This document shows, piece by piece, positions 17,937 to 26,604 of a DNA stretch of 32,674 bases. Under the pieces are notes generated by a model that had not been told where the DNA came from, searched no databases, and worked only from the letters and a program-made list of their open reading frames with translations. The translations under genes were made by a program, and so were the position numbers. The first letter of the stretch is position 1; each line of letters starts with the position of its first letter. This DNA is from Clostridia bacterium (lineage in GTDB: Bacteria; Bacillota; Clostridia; Christensenellales; Pumilibacteraceae): assembly GCA_017501145.1 (NCBI GenBank), contig JAFVXL010000027.1:1-32674 (forward strand), written 5' to 3'.

Positions 17937-18476
17937 TTATTTACCCTTCTTGCCTTCTTTCATAACAACAACTTCGTCGCTGTATCTGATACCGTATGCA
18001 TGATACGGCTCTACCGGCCTCTTGGATTTGATGGTTGCAGCGGTTTGTCCTACGAGTTCCTTGGAGATACCCGTAACAACGATGGTGTTTTGGTCAGGAC
18101 ACGTAATAGTAATTCCTTCGGGAATATTCAATTCTACTGCGTGGCTCAAGCCTACGTTAAGCGTAAGCTTCTTGCCGCTAACCGCTACCTTCCAGCCTAC
18201 GCCGTTTACGATAAGCGTACGGCTAAACGGATTAACTACGCCTGCAACCATGTTGCTGATGAGCTGACGGTAAAGACCGTGCTTGCTCTTAACTGCCTTG
18301 TCTTCTCTGGTGCGCTCTACCGTAACGGTCGCGCCTTCGATGTTAACCTTAATATTTCTGTCCTCAATTGCCTGAGTAAGAGTTCCCTTGGGACCCTTAA
18401 CGGTAACAACGCTGTCCTTGTATTCAACGGTTACACCTGCAGGAATTGTGATGGGCAATCTACCTATTCTTGACAT
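17937..18476 (-). CDS. rplF: 50S ribosomal protein L6
   Basis: The 179-residue product begins MSRIGRLPITIPAGVTVEYK. The frame continues 14 codons further upstream, but GGAGGT lies 4 bases before this ATG and family members start here. The two L6 repeats and the C-terminal KSKRPVEPYHAYGIRYSDE motif are present. It binds 23S rRNA near the sarcin-ricin loop and the factor-binding site. Confidence 0.97.
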   Translation of the reverse strand: MSRIGRLPITIPAGVTVEYKDSVVTVKGPKGTLTQAIEDRNIKVNIEGATVTVERTREDKAVKSKHGLYRQLISNMVAGVVNPFSRTLIVNGVGWKVAVSGKKLTLNVGLSHAVELNIPEGITITCPDQNTIVVTGISKELVGQTAATIKSKRPVEPYHAYGIRYSDEVVVMKEGKKGK

Positions 18477-18486
18477 ACCGACCTCC

Positions 18487-18885
18487 TTACCAGATGTAGG
18501 CGAGAACTTCGCCGCCAATCTTGTTAGCGCGAGCCTGCTTATCGGTCATAATACCCTTGGACGTGGAAATAATTGCAATTCCCAAGCCGTTCAAAACTCT
18601 CGGAAGATCTTCGTATCCACAGTAAACTCTAAGACCGGGCTTACTGATTCTCTTGAGACTGGTTATAACCTTTTCTCTCTTTGCGCCGTACTTCAAGGTA
18701 ATAAAAATATTTTTATGTCCGTCGTTTTCCACAACTTCTGCGCTCTTAACGTATCCTTCCTTAACGAGAATATCTACGATAGCAAGCTTCATCTTGGAAG
18801 CGGGAACGGTAACGGTATCGTGCCTTGCCGTTTGTGCATTTCTGATTCTTGTGAGCAAATCTGCGATGGGATCATTAACTACCAT
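18487..18885 (-). CDS. rpsH: 30S ribosomal protein S8
   Basis: The 132-residue product reads [20 protein letters not shown] and ends with the S8 signature [27 protein letters not shown]. It is a primary 16S rRNA binder; in E. coli it is the repressor of the spc operon (acting at rplE). It is 12 bp after the S14 gene. Confidence 0.98.
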   Translation of the reverse strand: MVVNDPIADLLTRIRNAQTARHDTVTVPASKMKLAIVDILVKEGYVKSAEVVENDGHKNIFITLKYGAKREKVITSLKRISKPGLRVYCGYEDLPRVLNGLGIAIISTSKGIMTDKQARANKIGGEVLAYIW

Positions 18886-18897
18886 ACCTTTACCTCC

Positions 18898-19083
18898 TTA
18901 CCAACTCGACTTTTTAACGCCGGGAATTTCACCCTTGTACGCCAATTCTCTGAAACAAATTCTACAAATACCGTACTTGCGCAATACCGCGTGCGGTCTT
19001 CCGCAAAGCTTGCAACGGGTGTAAGCTCTAGTAGAGTACTTAGCAGGCTTTTGCTGCTTATTAATCATTGCTTTTTTAGCCAT
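18898..19083 (-). CDS. rpsZ: 30S ribosomal protein S14, zinc (type Z) form
   Basis: The 61-residue product has the zinc site C24-x2-C27-x12-C40-x2-C43 and the signature [20 protein letters not shown]. It is the short zinc-binding form usual in Gram-positives; the longer zinc-free paralogue is not in this window. It lies in the standard rplE-rpsZ-rpsH order. Confidence 0.97.
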   Translation of the reverse strand: MAKKAMINKQQKPAKYSTRAYTRCKLCGRPHAVLRKYGICRICFRELAYKGEIPGVKKSSW

Positions 19084-19107
19084 AAATAATTAATCTCCTT
19101 ATCCCTG

Positions 19108-19662
19108 TTAGTTCTTGAAAGGCATTCCAAGCTTTACAAGGAGTGCTTTGGCTTCGTCGTCGGTTTTTGCGGTAGTTACTACGCAAACGTCGAAGCCTCT
19201 TACTTTTTCTACTTGTTCGTACGGAATTTCGGGGAACATAATTTGCTCCTTAACGCCAACAGCATAATTACCTCTGCCGTCGAACGACTTGCTCGAAATA
19301 CCACGGAAGTCTCTTACGCGGGGAAAAGCGATGGAAACGAGTCTATCGAAGAACTCATACATCTTGTTGCCACGCAAGGTAACCTTGATACCAATTGCTT
19401 GACCTTCTCTAAGCTTGAAGTTAGCTACCGACTTCTTAGCTCTGCAAAGCACAGCCTTTTGTCCTGCAATAGCTTCGAGCTCGTGCATAGCGATTTGTAC
19501 GCTCTTGCTGTTGTCCTTGATGTCGCCAAGACGCATATTAAGGATAATCTTATCGAGCTTGGGAACTTCCATTACGTTAGCGTATCCGCGTTCTTTCATA
19601 AGGGCAGGTACGATTTCTTCAATGTACCTTGTCTTAAGTCTGTTTCTTTTAAGTTCAGCCAT
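19108..19662 (-). CDS. rplE: 50S ribosomal protein L5
   Basis: The 184-residue product binds 5S rRNA and contacts P-site tRNA. Motifs include [57 protein letters not shown] and [20 protein letters not shown]. It is 12 bp after rplX, with AGGAGG upstream. Confidence 0.98.
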   Translation of the reverse strand: MAELKRNRLKTRYIEEIVPALMKERGYANVMEVPKLDKIILNMRLGDIKDNSKSVQIAMHELEAIAGQKAVLCRAKKSVANFKLREGQAIGIKVTLRGNKMYEFFDRLVSIAFPRVRDFRGISSKSFDGRGNYAVGVKEQIMFPEIPYEQVEKVRGFDVCVVTTAKTDDEAKALLVKLGMPFKN

Positions 19663-19674
19663 AATTTCCTCCTA

Positions 19675-20124
19675 TTACTCAGCGGTTGCTTCGGTCTTAG
19701 CCGACTTGCGAGTACGCTTTACTCTGCTATTTGCCTTAGCTTCGGTTTCGCCCTCTGCCTTAGTCGCCTTGGTTGCGCGCTTTTTGGTTTCCTTCTTTTC
19801 TGCCTTCTTAGCGTCGAAGTCGTAGCCGCAATGCTTGCATTGACGGTGACTCTTGCCTTCTACCTCTACGGTTGCGATACGAGTCGCCTTATCGCATGCG
19901 GGGCAAACGAGCATAACGTTACTGATATCGATATTACCCTCCATCTTGATGATGCCGCCCTGCTCTTGAGCCGAACGAGCCTTCTTGTGACGGGTAATCA
20001 TGTTAAGGTTTTCTACTTTTACACAGTTGTTCTTCGGATCAACAGCGATAACCTCGCCGGTTTGACCCTTGCTAGCGCCTGCCAAAATCTTAACCGTGTC
20101 ACCTTTCTTAATACGTAAACTCAT
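19675..20124 (-). CDS. rplX: 50S ribosomal protein L24 with zinc ribbon and long basic tail
   Basis: The 149-residue product is an assembly initiator of the 50S subunit. The KOW domain is at residues 1-35 (IKKGDTVKILAGASKGQTGE). A ribbon-like Cys set follows: C74-x2-C77 (CPAC) and C96-x2-C99 (CKHC). After the normal family end (GYDFD, about residue 104), a tail of about 45 residues is made almost entirely of Lys, Ala, Thr, Glu and Arg. Typical L24 is about 100-105 residues. The tail is probably disordered and RNA-binding (inference). Confidence 0.96.
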   Translation of the reverse strand: MSLRIKKGDTVKILAGASKGQTGEVIAVDPKNNCVKVENLNMITRHKKARSAQEQGGIIKMEGNIDISNVMLVCPACDKATRIATVEVEGKSHRQCKHCGYDFDAKKAEKKETKKRATKATKAEGETEAKANSRVKRTRKSAKTEATAE

Positions 20125-20135
20125 GACTTTACCTC

Positions 20136-20504
20136 CTACATTACTTCGGGAGCCAAGGAAATAATCTTCATATAGTCCTTGTCACGAAGTTCTCTTGCGA
20201 TAGGCCCAAATATACGCGTGCCTCTCGGTTGCTTTTGAGTATCGATAATAACTGCTGCGTTATCGTCGAAGCAAATGTGGCTGCCGTCCGGACGGTTAAC
20301 GCCCTTGTGGCTACGTACGATAACTGCTCTTACAACGTCGCCTTTCTTAACTGCTCCGCCCGGAGTTGCGCTCTTAACGGAAGCGATTATTACGTCGCCG
20401 ATATTGCCAGTGCGACGGAAGGAGCCGCCGAGTACACGAATACACATTATTTCTTTTGCGCCGCTGTTATCTGCGACCTTCAAATAAGTTTGTGGTTGTA
20501 TCAT
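20136..20504 (-). CDS. rplN: 50S ribosomal protein L14
   Basis: The 122-residue product has the L14 signature [27 protein letters not shown], and ends [19 protein letters not shown]. It forms a bridge to the small subunit and is the docking site of the silencing factor RsfS. Length is exactly normal. Confidence 0.98.
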   Translation of the reverse strand: MIQPQTYLKVADNSGAKEIMCIRVLGGSFRRTGNIGDVIIASVKSATPGGAVKKGDVVRAVIVRSHKGVNRPDGSHICFDDNAAVIIDTQKQPRGTRIFGPIARELRDKDYMKIISLAPEVM

Positions 20505-20515
20505 AAACGTTCTCC

Positions 20516-20782
20516 TTATTTAGCTCTTTCAACGATACGGCTAAGTCTAAAGCACTTATCCTTAGACAAAGGTCTGGTTTCTACGATTTCTACAATGTCG
20601 CCGATTTTTGCTTCGTTGTTTTCGTCGTGAGCCTTGAACTTAGCTGTGGTCTTGATAGTCTTCTTATACAGAGGGTGCTTCGTGTTGTCTCTTACTGCTA
20701 CAACGATGGTCTTTTCCATCTTGTCGCTAACTACGATACCAACTCTTGTCTTACGGTTGTTTCTTACTACTGATTCTGCCAT
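20516..20782 (-). CDS. rpsQ: 30S ribosomal protein S17
   Basis: The 88-residue OB-fold protein binds 16S rRNA early in assembly. Motifs are [53 protein letters not shown] and [13 protein letters not shown]. It is 11 bp after rplN's upstream neighbour rpmC in normal order. Confidence 0.97.
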   Translation of the reverse strand: MAESVVRNNRKTRVGIVVSDKMEKTIVVAVRDNTKHPLYKKTIKTTAKFKAHDENNEAKIGDIVEIVETRPLSKDKCFRLSRIVERAK

Positions 20783-20794
20783 AATACCCTCCGA

Positions 20795-20992
20795 TTACGC
20801 CTTCTTCGCAAGCTCGCGCTCACGAATAACGGTCTTGATTCTTGCGATATCTCTCTTGCATCTCTTGAGCTGCATGGGATTAGCAAGCTGACCAGTTGCA
20901 TGGCTGAAGCGCAAATTGAAAAGCTCTTGCTTAAGCTCTGCAAGCTTTGCGTTAAGTTCGCTATCCTGCAAATCACGGAATGTGTTTTGCAT
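20795..20992 (-). CDS. rpmC: 50S ribosomal protein L29
   Basis: The 65-residue two-helix protein sits at the tunnel exit next to L23. The signature is [20 protein letters not shown] and the end is [15 protein letters not shown]. Its start overlaps the rplP stop by one base. Confidence 0.96.
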   Translation of the reverse strand: MQNTFRDLQDSELNAKLAELKQELFNLRFSHATGQLANPMQLKRCKRDIARIKTVIRERELAKKA

Positions 20993-21450
20993 TATGCTTC
21001 AACCTCCTTGTTTTCTACTACGTTAGCGTCTGCGCTAACAAGCTCGTCCCTGCGAGCAAACTTGCATCTTACGGGAAGCTTGTGCGAAGCGAGTCTGAGC
21101 GCTTCCTTTGCTACTTCTTCGGGCACGCCTGCCATTTCGAACAAAACTCTACCCGGCTTAACTACTGCTACCCAGTACTCGGGAGCGCCCTTACCGGAAC
21201 CCATACGAGTTTCTGCGGGCTTCTTGGTAACCGGCTTGTGGGGGAAGATGTTGATCCATACTTGACCGCCACGCTTAATATATCTGGTCATCGCGATACG
21301 GGCAGCTTCGATTTGATTGGACTTAATCCAACCCGGATCGCACGAAACAAGACCGTATTCGCCGTAAGCGATAACGTTACCCTTGTTTGCCTTACCGGTC
21401 ATTCTGCCGCGCTGAACACGACGTCTTTTAACTCTCTTGGGCAATAACAT
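20992..21450 (-). CDS. rplP: 50S ribosomal protein L16
   Basis: The 152-residue product helps position A-site tRNA. Motifs are [40 protein letters not shown] sequence, and [21 protein letters not shown] short acidic tail (VVENKEVEA) makes it slightly longer than usual. It overlaps rpsC and rpmC by one base each (TAATG). Confidence 0.98.
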   Translation of the reverse strand: MLLPKRVKRRRVQRGRMTGKANKGNVIAYGEYGLVSCDPGWIKSNQIEAARIAMTRYIKRGGQVWINIFPHKPVTKKPAETRMGSGKGAPEYWVAVVKPGRVLFEMAGVPEEVAKEALRLASHKLPVRCKFARRDELVSADANVVENKEVEA

Positions 21451-22109
21451 TAGCGTTGTCCTCCTTCTTTAAGTTGAGGAATAACCTCTCCCTTATAAAC
21501 CCATACCTTGATACCGATCTTACCAAAGGTAGTGCTTGCTTCAGCCTCTGCATAATCAATGTCAGCACGAAGCGTTTGAAGAGGAATAGAGCCATCGTGA
21601 TAGCTTTCGCTACGAGCGATTTCTGCTCCATCCAATCTTCCGGAAACCATAATCTTAACACCCTTAGCTCCGCAGCGCATTACTCTGCTCATAGCTTGCT
21701 TCATGCTACGACGGAAGGACGCACGCTTTTCGAGCTGAGCAGCGATATTTTCTGCTACGAGCTGAGCGTCCATGTCGGGACGTTTAACTTCCATAATATT
21801 GATATGGATAATTCTACCCTTTGCTACCACCTTAGCAAGCTCTTTTTTGAGTTGCTCTACGCCTGCGCCCTTAACGCCGATAAGCATACCGGGCTTAGAG
21901 GTATAAACGTTAACGGTTACCTTACCTTGCGCTCTTTCGATAGTGGTCTTGGAAATTCCGAAGGTGTAATACTTGTTCTTGATAAACTCACGGATTTTGT
22001 AGTCTTCTACCAAATATTCCGAAAAATCTCTCTTGTTGGCATACCATTGAGCATCCCAGCCCTTGATAACGCCGACTCTGAGTCCGTGGGGATTAACTTT
22101 TTGTCCCAT
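21450..22109 (-). CDS. rpsC: 30S ribosomal protein S3
   Basis: The 219-residue product lines the mRNA entry channel and has helicase activity with S4 and S5. The KH domain is visible ([20 protein letters not shown] with a GVKG loop), followed by the S3 C-terminal domain ([35 protein letters not shown]). It is 2 bp after rplV. Confidence 0.98.
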   Translation of the reverse strand: MGQKVNPHGLRVGVIKGWDAQWYANKRDFSEYLVEDYKIREFIKNKYYTFGISKTTIERAQGKVTVNVYTSKPGMLIGVKGAGVEQLKKELAKVVAKGRIIHINIMEVKRPDMDAQLVAENIAAQLEKRASFRRSMKQAMSRVMRCGAKGVKIMVSGRLDGAEIARSESYHDGSIPLQTLRADIDYAEAEASTTFGKIGIKVWVYKGEVIPQLKEGGQR

Positions 22110-22111
22110 AA

Positions 22112-22516
22112 TTACTTGTCCTCCTTGATAGTGTCGAGTATTACCGTAATGTGGCTAGTGCGCTTGTTGATACGGTGAGCTCTACCCTTAGAAACGGGAT
22201 TCATTCTCTTAAGAATCGGACCGCCGTCAGCGAAAATCTCCGCTACGTAAAGGTCAGCTCTCGACAAGCCCTTAACCTCAGCGTTAGCAACAGCCGACTT
22301 GATGAGCTTGTAAGTTACTTCTGCAGACGCATTGGGAATAGCCTCGAGCATTGCGAGCGCTTCGTTAACAGCCTTTCCTCTTACAACGTCAAGAACGATT
22401 CTTACCTTGCTCGGAGAAATTCTGATATATCTTGCGCGGGCAAACGGACGCATTTCTCTTTTTGTCTCGTTTCTTTCCTGCTTAATTTGAGTTCTACTTT
22501 TGATGGTGTTTTCCAT
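22112..22516 (-). CDS. rplV: 50S ribosomal protein L22
   Basis: The 134-residue product has an L22 core from about residue 25 ([20 protein letters not shown]) to the conserved hairpin [28 protein letters not shown], which extends into the exit tunnel and is a macrolide-contact region. About 20 charged residues ([20 protein letters not shown]) precede the core, an extension compared with the common 110-residue form. The ATG has AAGGAG upstream. Confidence 0.97.
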   Translation of the reverse strand: MENTIKSRTQIKQERNETKREMRPFARARYIRISPSKVRIVLDVVRGKAVNEALAMLEAIPNASAEVTYKLIKSAVANAEVKGLSRADLYVAEIFADGGPILKRMNPVSKGRAHRINKRTSHITVILDTIKEDK

Positions 22517-22527
22517 TTTCTTTCTCC

Positions 22528-22806
22528 TTATCTGCCCTTGGTCGTCTTTTCGCCGGCATGACCTTTGAAAGTACGGGTGGGAGCGAACTCGCCGAGCTTA
22601 TGTCCTACCATTTCTTCGGTGCAATATACGGGCACATGCTTGCGTCCGTCATGAACCGCGATTGTTTGACCAATGAATTCAGGGTAAATAGTAGAACTTC
22701 TTGACCAAGTTTTGATTACCTTTTTATCCGTTGTATCCATTTGGGCAACAACCCTGTTATACAATCTTTCCTCTACATAAGGACCTTTTTTCAAACTTCT
22801 ACTCAT
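22528..22806 (-). CDS. rpsS: 30S ribosomal protein S19
   Basis: The 92-residue product begins [15 protein letters not shown] and contains [27 protein letters not shown] family sequence and [16 protein letters not shown]. It sits in the 30S head with S13. It is 11 bp after rplB. Confidence 0.98.
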   Translation of the reverse strand: MSRSLKKGPYVEERLYNRVVAQMDTTDKKVIKTWSRSSTIYPEFIGQTIAVHDGRKHVPVYCTEEMVGHKLGEFAPTRTFKGHAGEKTTKGR

Positions 22807-22817
22807 AATTTACCTCG

Positions 22818-23645
22818 CTAATTTATGCGCTTAACAATGAACTTGTTGCTGTTCTTGTGCTTGTTTCTCGTCTTGTAACCGAGTGCCGGCTTACCCCAAG
22901 GAGTAACAGGACCGGGACGGCCGATAGGCGACTTACCTTCACCACCACCGTGGGGGTGATCACACGGGTTCATTACCACACCGCGGACGGTCGGCTTAAT
23001 ACCCATATGACGCTTACGTCCTGCCTTACCGATAGAAACGAGCTCGTGATCGAGATTGCCAACCTGACCGATAGTAGCCTTGCAGGTGAGAAGAATCATT
23101 CTCATTTCGCCGCTGGGAAGACGGAGAGTTGCGTACTTTCCTTCTTTTGCCATAAGCTGAGCTGCTGCGCCTGCGGTCTTAACCATCTTGCCGCCTCTAC
23201 CCGGTTGCATCTCGATATTGTGTACGAGCGTACCTACGGGAATAGATGCAAGCGGCAAAGCGTTACCGGTCTTGATGTCGCAATCGCTACCCGAAACAAC
23301 GGTGTCGCCAACTTGAAGACCCAAGGGAGCAAGAATATATCTCTTTTCGCCGTCAACGTAGTGGAGCAAAGCGATATATGCGGTGCGGTTCGGATCGTAC
23401 TCAATGGTAGCAACCTTTGCCGGAACGCCGTCCTTGTCACGCTTGAAGTCGATAATACGAAGCTTTCTACGATTTCCACCGCCGATATGACGAACGGTAA
23501 TTCTGCCGTAGCTGTTACGTCCGCCCTTGCGGTTTATACTTTTAAGAAGCGATTTCTCGGGTTCGTTAGTAGTAATTTCGCTGAACGAGCTTACTGTCTT
23601 AAATCTTGTACCCGGGGTAATCGGCTTAAATCTTTTAATACCCAT
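22818..23645 (-). CDS. rplB: 50S ribosomal protein L2
   Basis: The 275-residue product is needed for subunit joining and peptidyl transfer. Motifs include [40 protein letters not shown] and [20 protein letters not shown], the last carrying the conserved His near the active centre. Length is normal. It is 12 bp after rplW. Confidence 0.98.
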   Translation of the reverse strand: MGIKRFKPITPGTRFKTVSSFSEITTNEPEKSLLKSINRKGGRNSYGRITVRHIGGGNRRKLRIIDFKRDKDGVPAKVATIEYDPNRTAYIALLHYVDGEKRYILAPLGLQVGDTVVSGSDCDIKTGNALPLASIPVGTLVHNIEMQPGRGGKMVKTAGAAAQLMAKEGKYATLRLPSGEMRMILLTCKATIGQVGNLDHELVSIGKAGRKRHMGIKPTVRGVVMNPCDHPHGGGEGKSPIGRPGPVTPWGKPALGYKTRNKHKNSNKFIVKRIN

Positions 23646-23657
23646 GATGTCCTCCCA

Positions 23658-23948
23658 TTAACTCAAGCTCTCGAAGAATTCGATCGGCTTGCTCTCTGCC
23701 TTAAGCTGAACGTAAGCCTTTTTGATGTCGGACGTATAACCTTGAGTGCGTCCCTGTCTTTTGAGCTTACCTTTGATGTTTACGGTGTTAACCTTATCAA
23801 CCTTTACCTTGAAGATTTCTTCAACTGCCTTTTTGATGTCGGTCTTAGTTGCGTTAACGTCAACGATAAATCCGTACTTCTTTCTTGCGATGCCTGCATA
23901 GCTCTTTTCGGAAGTAACAGGCTTTTTGATTACGTCATAAGCGTTCAT
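23658..23948 (-). CDS. rplW: 50S ribosomal protein L23
   Basis: The 96-residue product sits at the tunnel exit and docks trigger factor and SRP. Motifs are [40 protein letters not shown] and [20 protein letters not shown]. Its start overlaps the rplD stop by 4 bases (ATGA). Confidence 0.97.
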   Translation of the reverse strand: MNAYDVIKKPVTSEKSYAGIARKKYGFIVDVNATKTDIKKAVEEIFKVKVDKVNTVNIKGKLKRQGRTQGYTSDIKKAYVQLKAESKPIEFFESLS

Positions 23949-24568
23949 GCTTTGTATGCCTCCTCAATTTTTTTGATAGCCGGCACAGTCATAATGCACT
24001 TAGCGTTTTCAACCAACTCTTTAACGTTGATTTGGTCTGCCGGAAGAACACGAACGAACGGGATATTCTTAGCTGCTCTTAAGAACATTTCGTTCTCGCC
24101 GTCAACTACGATAAGAACTCTCTTGTTGATGTTGAGCGCCTTCATAATAGCTGCAGCCTCTTTGGTCTTGCCGCCAACCTCGAACTTGTCAACAGCAATC
24201 ATATCTCCGTCGTTGAGCTTTGCGGAAAGAGCGCTTCTCAATGCGTTGCGTCTTGCCTTGATGTTAACCTTTTGAGAGAAATCTCTCGGCTTGGGCGCAA
24301 ATACTACGCCACCCTTGATCCATTGCGGAGCTCTGATAGAGCCTTGACGCGCATGGCCGGTTCCTTTTTGTCTCCAGGGCTTTCTGCCACCGCCGCGAAC
24401 TTCGGTTCTGGTAAGCGTGCACTTAGTTCCCTGTCTTGCATTGTTTGCTTGCGCTACTACAACCTGATGAATAAGACCTTCGTTGTATTCTACGCCGAAT
24501 ACGCTTTCGTCAAGTTCAAGCTCACCGGTCTGAGCGCCCGTTTGATTATAAACTTTAATGCTTGCCAT
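23945..24568 (-). CDS. rplD: 50S ribosomal protein L4
   Basis: The 207-residue product contacts the exit tunnel through the loop [31 protein letters not shown]. In E. coli L4 represses its own operon at the S10 leader; a structured leader is present here too (25539-25750), though control by L4 is inference. It is 8 bp after rplC. Confidence 0.98.
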   Translation of the reverse strand: MASIKVYNQTGAQTGELELDESVFGVEYNEGLIHQVVVAQANNARQGTKCTLTRTEVRGGGRKPWRQKGTGHARQGSIRAPQWIKGGVVFAPKPRDFSQKVNIKARRNALRSALSAKLNDGDMIAVDKFEVGGKTKEAAAIMKALNINKRVLIVVDGENEMFLRAAKNIPFVRVLPADQINVKELVENAKCIMTVPAIKKIEEAYKA

Positions 24569-24576
24569 ACTTCCTC

Positions 24577-25209
24577 CTAACGCTTAACGGCTTCTTTAAC
24601 CGTAACCAATCCGCCCTTGGGGCCCGGAATCGCACCCTTAATCAAAAGTACGTTGCGTTCCGCATCAACTCTTACTACCTTAAGGTTTTTGATAGTAACT
24701 CTTTCATGTCCGTAATGTCCAGCCATGTGCAATCCCTTGATTACCTTGCTGGGCGTGCTGTTCGCACCCGTGGAACCGCGCTCTCTGTGAACAGGACCGG
24801 TACCGTGAGTCATCTTAAGACGGTGTTGATTCCATCTCTTGATCGCGCCGGTAAAGCCGCGACCCTTGGTGATTCCAACTACGTCAACGATATCGCCGTT
24901 TGCGAAGATATCACACTTGATAACGTCGCCCACATTGTACTTGTCACAATCCTCAAATCTAAATTCTCTGAGTACGCGCTTTAAGGGAACGCCAGCCTTC
25001 TTCAACTGACCAGCCACCGGGCGAGAAAGCTTACGCTCCTCTACGTCCTCAAATCCGCAAACGATTGCGTCGTGAGTGTCCTTACCCTTAACCTTCTTGC
25101 CTACTACTACGAGGGGACCTGCCTCAACAACAGTTGCAGGTACCGCCAAGCCCGATTCGTCGAATATTTGCATCATACCGAGCTTTTTACCCAATATAGC
25201 TTTTTTCAT
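24577..25209 (-). CDS. rplC: 50S ribosomal protein L3
   Basis: The 210-residue product is an early-assembling 23S rRNA binder. It begins MKKAILGKKLGMMQIFDESG and contains DVVGITKGRGFTGAIKRW, THGTGPVHRERGSTGANSTP and KGLHMAGHYGHERVTIKNL. It is 20 bp after rpsJ. Confidence 0.98.
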   Translation of the reverse strand: MKKAILGKKLGMMQIFDESGLAVPATVVEAGPLVVVGKKVKGKDTHDAIVCGFEDVEERKLSRPVAGQLKKAGVPLKRVLREFRFEDCDKYNVGDVIKCDIFANGDIVDVVGITKGRGFTGAIKRWNQHRLKMTHGTGPVHRERGSTGANSTPSKVIKGLHMAGHYGHERVTIKNLKVVRVDAERNVLLIKGAIPGPKGGLVTVKEAVKR

Positions 25210-25229
25210 GATTTCAACCCTCCGATACC

Positions 25230-25538
25230 TTATAACTTAATCTGGATATCTACACCGGCGGGTAAATCTAACTTCATAAGCGAATCAACCGTCTTAGCCG
25301 AAGGACTGTAAATATCAATCAGTCTTTTATGAGTTCTTAACTCGAACTGCTCGCGCGAATCCTTGTACTTGTGAACTGCGCGCAGAATTGTAACTACTTC
25401 TCTGTCTGTCGGAAGCGGAATAGGACCGCTTACCTTGATGCCCGTCTTCTTAGCCGTCTCAACGATTCGAGCCGCGCTTTGGTCGATCAGGTCATGGTCA
25501 TAAGCCTTAAGCTTAATTCTAATTTTTTGACTTGCCAT
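25230..25538 (-). CDS. rpsJ: 30S ribosomal protein S10
   Basis: The 102-residue product starts [20 protein letters not shown]. Six extra codons lie upstream, but GGAGG at 5-10 bases before this ATG and the family's N-terminus fix the start. Other motifs are [19 protein letters not shown] and [21 protein letters not shown]10 is both a 30S head protein and the NusB partner in antitermination. It is the first gene of the 32-gene super-operon. Confidence 0.98.
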   Translation of the reverse strand: MASQKIRIKLKAYDHDLIDQSAARIVETAKKTGIKVSGPIPLPTDREVVTILRAVHKYKDSREQFELRTHKRLIDIYSPSAKTVDSLMKLDLPAGVDIQIKL

Positions 25539-25750
25539 TTTTAACCTCCATAGCAATTACTTCGGACAACTCCGTCGTGTGTGTTAAACTCGCCTTTTTT
25601 TATGAGCCTCTCGGCTCAAATCTACGACGCTCCGAAGTCGCACGGCTTTTGCCGCGCTGGTCCGCCTGAGTTCTCCGCAGTCATGCTAATTTTTACTGCG
25701 GTAACCTCCGACATCAGCCCTAGGCGAGCGTACTGCGCATAGTGCACAGC
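25539..25750 (-). promoter_or_regulatory. Structured 5' leader of the S10 operon
   Basis: This region of about 210 nt between promoter and rpsJ has no gene but several complementary pairs (plus-strand positions): ACTTCGGA 25559-25566 with TCCGAAGT 25631-25638; GTCGT 25574-25578 with ACGAC 25624-25628; an enclosed GAGCC/GGCTC hairpin 25604-25617; a GC-rich hairpin around 25640-25656; and CCGCAGT 25675-25681 with ACTGCGG 25695-25701. The outermost arm ends about 10 bases before the ribosome binding site. It looks like a regulatory leader; the ligand is unknown. Confidence 0.6.
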
Positions 25751-25756
25751 TTACCT

Positions 25757-25785
25757 ATAATAAACCATTTGTCAATGTTTGTCAA
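25757..25785 (-). promoter_or_regulatory. Main promoter of the S10-spc-alpha operon
   Basis: On the minus strand, TTGACA (25780-25785) and TATTAT (25757-25762) lie exactly 17 bp apart. A second TTGACA lies 10 bp further in (25770-25775) but has no matching -10. Transcription would begin near 25750. Confidence 0.8.
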
Positions 25786-25970
25786 CGATTTTTGGGTGTT
25801 TTTTCAAAACTTTTTTATCTTTTTTAATGATATTTCTTTTTGCGCCCTTTAAGTTTCCTTGCATGTGTATCCATATATAATAAAGAAATAGAGCGCGCCA
25901 TATTTCTCTTTTTGACGATTTGTTTTTAGCACCAAGCAAGCTTTTTGCTAAATTTAATCTACATTAGGGC
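25786..25970. other. AT-rich intergenic stretch upstream of the S10 promoter
   Basis: I find no credible gene here. It contains T-rich runs and an imperfect inverted repeat AGAAATA...TATTTCT around a GC-rich centre near 25885-25912. It could hold an upstream promoter element for the ribosomal operon, but nothing distinctive is visible. Confidence 0.4.
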
Positions 25971-26007
25971 AAAATAAAAAGACGAAAGCGTTTTTCGCCT
26001 CGTCTTT
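25971..26007 (-). terminator. Intrinsic terminator of the membrane-anchored unknown gene
   Basis: AAAGACGA and TCGTCTTT (25978-26007), with an inner GCG/CGC pairing, form a hairpin. On the minus strand it is followed by TTTTTATTTT. It is 22 bp past the stop at 26029. Confidence 0.8.
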
Positions 26008-26028
26008 ATTAGCTAATTGTTGTTTTGT

Positions 26029-26472
26029 TTATATGTAAACCGCCTTTACGTATTTAACGTTTTTTATGTCGGATTTATTTACTGTTACAAAGGAGCACCA
26101 ACCGCTAATGACCTGCGGAAAACTTCCTCTGCGCGTTTTTACAAAAAATTCTATATACAAAGTATCGTTTTCGACGTAAACTTTACTAATACTGTTAATC
26201 ACGCCCGGATCTCCCGTTATTTGGTTGACGCTAATAATAGCTTTTGTCTTAAAAAAGTTTTCGTCATATTCTTCGTAAGATTCGCCGGCGTATTTTTTGT
26301 CAAACTCTTCCTTTGAATCTATCAAATCAAGATGCTTCTCTATGCCGGGAACCACATCTACTCTATGCCAAATTCTATTGTCCAAAACATTGACAAGAAC
26401 GACCGCCAAAATAACAGCAGCAAGAATACCCAGCCAAATAAGGTCTTGCTTTGTACTTTCCTTAAGCTTCAT
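26029..26472 (-). CDS. Membrane-anchored protein of unknown function
   Basis: The 147-residue product has one hydrophobic segment at about residues 11-31 (LIWLGILAAVILAVVLVNVL), preceded by basic residues. This suggests an N-in anchor with about 115 residues outside the cell. The outer part runs through an acidic linker (SYEEYDENFFKTKAIISVNQ) to a predicted beta-rich end. The layout FFKTKAIISVN...VYVENDTLYIEF loosely recalls PrcB-type small extracytoplasmic domains, but I would not assign it. AGGAGGT-like GGAGG lies 5-6 bases before the ATG. It has its own promoter and terminator, so it is probably monocistronic. Confidence 0.7.
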   Translation of the reverse strand: MKLKESTKQDLIWLGILAAVILAVVLVNVLDNRIWHRVDVVPGIEKHLDLIDSKEEFDKKYAGESYEEYDENFFKTKAIISVNQITGDPGVINSISKVYVENDTLYIEFFVKTRRGSFPQVISGWCSFVTVNKSDIKNVKYVKAVYI

Positions 26473-26544
26473 ACCCTACCTCCAAAATTAGATTTGACGA
26501 TATATCCTTTGAATAATAAGCAGTAAATTGTAATCGCTAAACAT

Positions 26545-26585
26545 ATAATATCATACCGCCATTATTTTGTCAATTATTTTGTCAA
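26545..26585 (-). promoter_or_regulatory. Promoter of the membrane-anchored gene with duplicated -35
   Basis: On the minus strand, TTGACA (26568-26573) and TATTAT (26545-26550) are 17 bp apart, with TGA before the -10. The -35 lies in a 12-bp tandem repeat (ATTGACAAAATA twice), so a second TTGACA is at 26580-26585. It begins just after the cls stop. Confidence 0.7.
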
Positions 26586-26604
26586 TAGTTTAGATAAAAT
26601 TTTT

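Noticed and set aside
17292..18473. Plus-strand 393-codon frame over rpsE, rplR and rplF
   Set aside because: Antisense shadow of three conserved ribosomal protein genes.
22857..24275. Plus-strand 472-codon frame over rplB, rplW and rplD
   Set aside because: Same antisense codon-bias effect; no start signals and no recognisable protein sequence.
25595..25617. GAGCC/GGCTC hairpin with a T-run in the S10 leader as a terminator
   Set aside because: In the direction of transcription (minus) the hairpin is followed by ATAAAAAAAGG, not by T; on the plus strand the T-run precedes the hairpin.
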